Positions 4,443-6,252 of a stretch of DNA of 6,252 nt are shown piece after piece; positions within the stretch are counted from its first letter, which is position 1; every line of letters begins with the position of its first letter. Source of the DNA: Bacillota bacterium (GTDB lineage: Bacteria; Bacillota; Dethiobacteria; DTU022; JAAZDU01); assembly GCA_012512665.1 (NCBI GenBank), contig JAAZDU010000212.1, positions 1 to 6,252 of the forward strand. Direction: 5' to 3'. A program made the translations under genes and the position numbers. Below the pieces are notes generated by a model. The model was not told the DNA's origin and made no database searches. It was given only the letters and a program-made list of their open reading frames with translations.

Positions 4443-5912
4443 ATGTTTGCTGTATCTGATGTGCCTTTGTTAGCCCTTTCTTTAACCTTTATTGCCGCTG
4501 TGGCCGCTTTTTACCTTACACGCCTTAACAGGCGGGTGGGGGAGTATTTTTCTTTGTCCATTGTTACTTTAGTTTTACTGTTGGTTTTTTCTATGTACCC
4601 TGCAATCTTGCGGGGTGAAATCCTATCCAGCAACTATCAACTTTTTTCTATTCCTCTTTCCATAAATTTCAGGGTTGATGCCTTAAGTTTCTACATGGCA
4701 GCCATTATTTCTGCTCTCTGGCTGCTAGCTACTGTGTATTCCTGGGGATACCTGGCTCACAGTCATGCCCACGACCGCTATTATGCCTTTTTGCTGCTGG
4801 TTTTTGCAGGAAACCTGGGCACTGTATTGGCTGGAGATCTGATAGGTTTATTGCTTTTCTTTGAAATTATGGCTGTAGGGTCGTATATTTTGATTGTACA
4901 TGAAGAGGATGAAACAGCTATGTTTGCCGGGGCCAAGTATCTCTACATGGCTGTTGGCGCAGGTTTAGGGATTTTTTTTAGCGTTATTGTTGTTTATTTT
5001 TTGGCAGGAGATCTGTCGTTGGGCCAAAGTGGTATGATCAGCGGAGTTTCAGGGCTTTCATTGGCTTCTTTCTTAGGTTTTTTATTAGGATTTGGTATCA
5101 AAGCAGGCGTTTTCCCGCTTCATGTCTGGTTACCGGATGCACACCCGGCGGCCCCAGCTCCTGTAAGCGCCTTACTATCAGGTGTAATGCTTAAAATCGG
5201 AGTCTATGGTCTTATTAGAATATTTTATGATGTGTACGGGTTGAATTATATCAGGGCACTTGGCTGGAATAAGATTACCTTGGTAATAGCTACTATTACT
5301 ATTCTGCTAGGGTCAGCGCTGGCACTACGCCAGGATGATTTAAAAAGGCGCCTGGCTTACTCCAGCATTGCTCAAATAGGTTATATTGTACTGGGTCTTT
5401 CGCTTTTAACAGAACAGGCTCTTGCAGGGGCTGTTTTTCATATCTTTACTCATGCTGTTATGAAGGGCTGCCTCTTTCTTTGTGCGGGCGCAATTATAGT
5501 GCAGACAGGCAAGCGCAAAATAAGCCAGATGAAAGGTATCGGCTACCAGATGCCACTGACCATGATTTGTTTTACTTTTGCTTCTTTGAGCATGGTGGGT
5601 ATACCTCCTTTTAACGGTTTCATTACCAAGTGGTATATCGGAATGGGTGCCCTGGCTTGCGGCGAACCATTTTATGTCATCCTGCTTATTATTAGCAGTT
5701 TGCTCAATGCAGCTTACTATTTTCCCATTATAATAGCTGCCTTTTTTGCTGTTTCCAGCAGTGAAAAAGAAGCAGTAAAAGATGCTCCTGTAAACATGTT
5801 GATACCGGTTATAGTACTGGGGATTTTTACCTTTGTTTTCGCTCTTTTGCCTGAACATTTACCGTTGCAGCTGGCAAGGGCTGTGAGCCACGGCCTATTT
5901 AACGGTTTTTAA
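4443..5912 (+). CDS. Second MrpD/NuoN-like antiporter subunit
   Basis: This is a 489-residue membrane protein of the proton-conducting antiporter family (PF00361), with about 14 membrane segments. All the expected channel residues are visible: Glu141 in FFEIMAVGSYIL, Lys220 in GFGIKAGVFPLHVWLPDAH, Lys251, Lys301 in DDLKRRLAYSSIAQIGY, His333, His337 and Lys341 in HIFTHAVMKGCLF, and Lys396 in GFITKW. It is thus a second complete ion-translocating subunit, a paralogue of the first D subunit with the more common HPAAPAPVSALLSG loop. It lacks a MrpA-type C-terminal extension; those parts are the two small genes just upstream. It follows mbhE after 124 bases, the largest gap in the operon, much of it the duplicated mbhE end. 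Whether it should be called MrpD2 or is a replacement for the NuoL-like part of MrpA cannot be settled from sequence reading alone. Confidence 0.9.
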   Translation: MFAVSDVPLLALSLTFIAAVAAFYLTRLNRRVGEYFSLSIVTLVLLLVFSMYPAILRGEILSSNYQLFSIPLSINFRVDALSFYMAAIISALWLLATVYSWGYLAHSHAHDRYYAFLLLVFAGNLGTVLAGDLIGLLLFFEIMAVGSYILIVHEEDETAMFAGAKYLYMAVGAGLGIFFSVIVVYFLAGDLSLGQSGMISGVSGLSLASFLGFLLGFGIKAGVFPLHVWLPDAHPAAPAPVSALLSGVMLKIGVYGLIRIFYDVYGLNYIRALGWNKITLVIATITILLGSALALRQDDLKRRLAYSSIAQIGYIVLGLSLLTEQALAGAVFHIFTHAVMKGCLFLCAGAIIVQTGKRKISQMKGIGYQMPLTMICFTFASLSMVGIPPFNGFITKWYIGMGALACGEPFYVILLIISSLLNAAYYFPIIIAAFFAVSSSEKEAVKDAPVNMLIPVIVLGIFTFVFALLPEHLPLQLARAVSHGLFNGF

Positions 5913-5924
5913 AGAGGGGAAAAA

Positions 5925-6252
5925 ATGATAACTTATTCCAGTTTACCTCTTTGGTCATTATTAATACCGGTTGCCGGCGCTTTGCTGGCCAGCCGTTTTA
6001 GAGAAAACCAGCACTTTTTGCGCGGTGTGCTCTCTTTTTTTGTTGTTCTTTTTTCTTTCTGTCTGGTTGCTATCATGTTGCCTGCTATTATGTCTGGGAA
6101 AATTGTGGTTTGCCACGTTTTGCCAATTTTACCCAACCTCGAATTTATTTTACTGGTTGATCCGCTGGGCATTATTTTCGGCCTTGTTGCTTCGGGGCTT
6201 TGGCTTTTTGCCATAATTTATGCTACAGGCTACATGCACGGGCACAATGGGC
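5925..6252 (+). CDS. N-terminal part of a third antiporter-like subunit (cut by window edge)
   Basis: ATG 5925 is preceded by AGAGGGG (5913-5919) at good spacing and opens a frame that runs to the right edge, giving 109 codons. It begins MITYSSLPLWSLLIP and has hydrophobic segments near residues 8-22, 34-55 and 80-101. The stretch LVDPLGIIFGLVASGLW followed by YATGYMHGH (about 77-107) is typical of the N-terminal region of NuoL/MrpA/MrpD-type proton-conducting proteins (a 'VDxLs' segment, then a 'YsxGYM' motif). The core ion-path residues lie beyond the edge. It starts 12 bases after the second D-like gene and is clearly in the same operon. It could be the NuoL-like part of a split MrpA or another D-like subunit. 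Confidence 0.85.
   Translation, partial: MITYSSLPLWSLLIPVAGALLASRFRENQHFLRGVLSFFVVLFSFCLVAIMLPAIMSGKIVVCHVLPILPNLEFILLVDPLGIIFGLVASGLWLFAIIYATGYMHGHNG

Noticed and set aside
5406..5858. 150-codon open frame on the minus strand
   Set aside because: It lies wholly inside the second D-like gene, has a polar, low-complexity product without recognisable motifs, and is a shadow of the hydrophobic coding strand. The other minus-strand frames (for example 2357-2758 and 3346-3672) fail for the same reason.
5971..6216. 81-codon plus-strand frame near the right edge
   Set aside because: It is out of frame with the antiporter gene starting at 5925, which has a good ribosome site and family motifs. The Phe/Leu/Cys-rich product is a frame shadow.

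Overview
The window holds most of one plus-strand operon for an Mrp-type multisubunit cation/proton antiporter. Every gene between about 290 and the right edge runs the same way, and most junctions overlap by a few bases or are separated by a few bases. Several features suggest a low-to-moderate G+C Firmicute of the clostridial kind: purine-rich Shine-Dalgarno sites (AAGGTGG, GAGGTGGAG, AAGGAGG), mixed ATG/GTG/TTG starts, AT-rich intergenic DNA and a MrpA split into pieces. This is inference from style and gene content; no taxonomic marker is present.

Layout. Bases 2-58 look like the last codons of an unidentified upstream membrane protein. Bases 59-293 are AT-rich non-coding DNA with a good -10 box (TATAAT, 263-268) just before the operon. 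Then follow mrpB (294-707), mrpC (694-1062), a first mrpD (1059-2552), mrpE (2580-3086), mrpF (3076-3351), mrpG (3353-3715), an MbhD/DUF4040 protein (3709-3951), an MbhE-type protein (4016-4318), a second MrpD/NuoN-like antiporter subunit (4443-5912), and the first 109 codons of a third antiporter-like subunit (5925 to the edge).

How the genes work together. In the classical Bacillus complex the large MrpA subunit carries a NuoL-like domain followed by MbhD-like and MbhE-like C-terminal parts. Here the two C-terminal parts are separate small genes, as in archaeal Mbh/Mbs membrane arms. B, C, D, E, F, G, MbhD and MbhE together form the Mrp membrane module. The additional D-like and third subunits suggest extra ion-translocating modules. 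No electron-transfer (hydrogenase or ferredoxin-type) subunit lies in the window, so a stand-alone antiporter and the membrane arm of a redox complex are both possible.

The most unusual structure is around the mbhE-like gene. Its start junction is duplicated as a 30-bp exact direct repeat with a 65-bp period, which creates a 21-codon mini-ORF with its own strong Shine-Dalgarno and TAATG couplings on both sides. Its 3' end is also duplicated, as a 33-bp exact repeat with a 67-bp period, leaving an alternative C-terminus out of frame downstream. Two such duplications on both sides of one 100-codon gene are not explained by ordinary antiporter biology.
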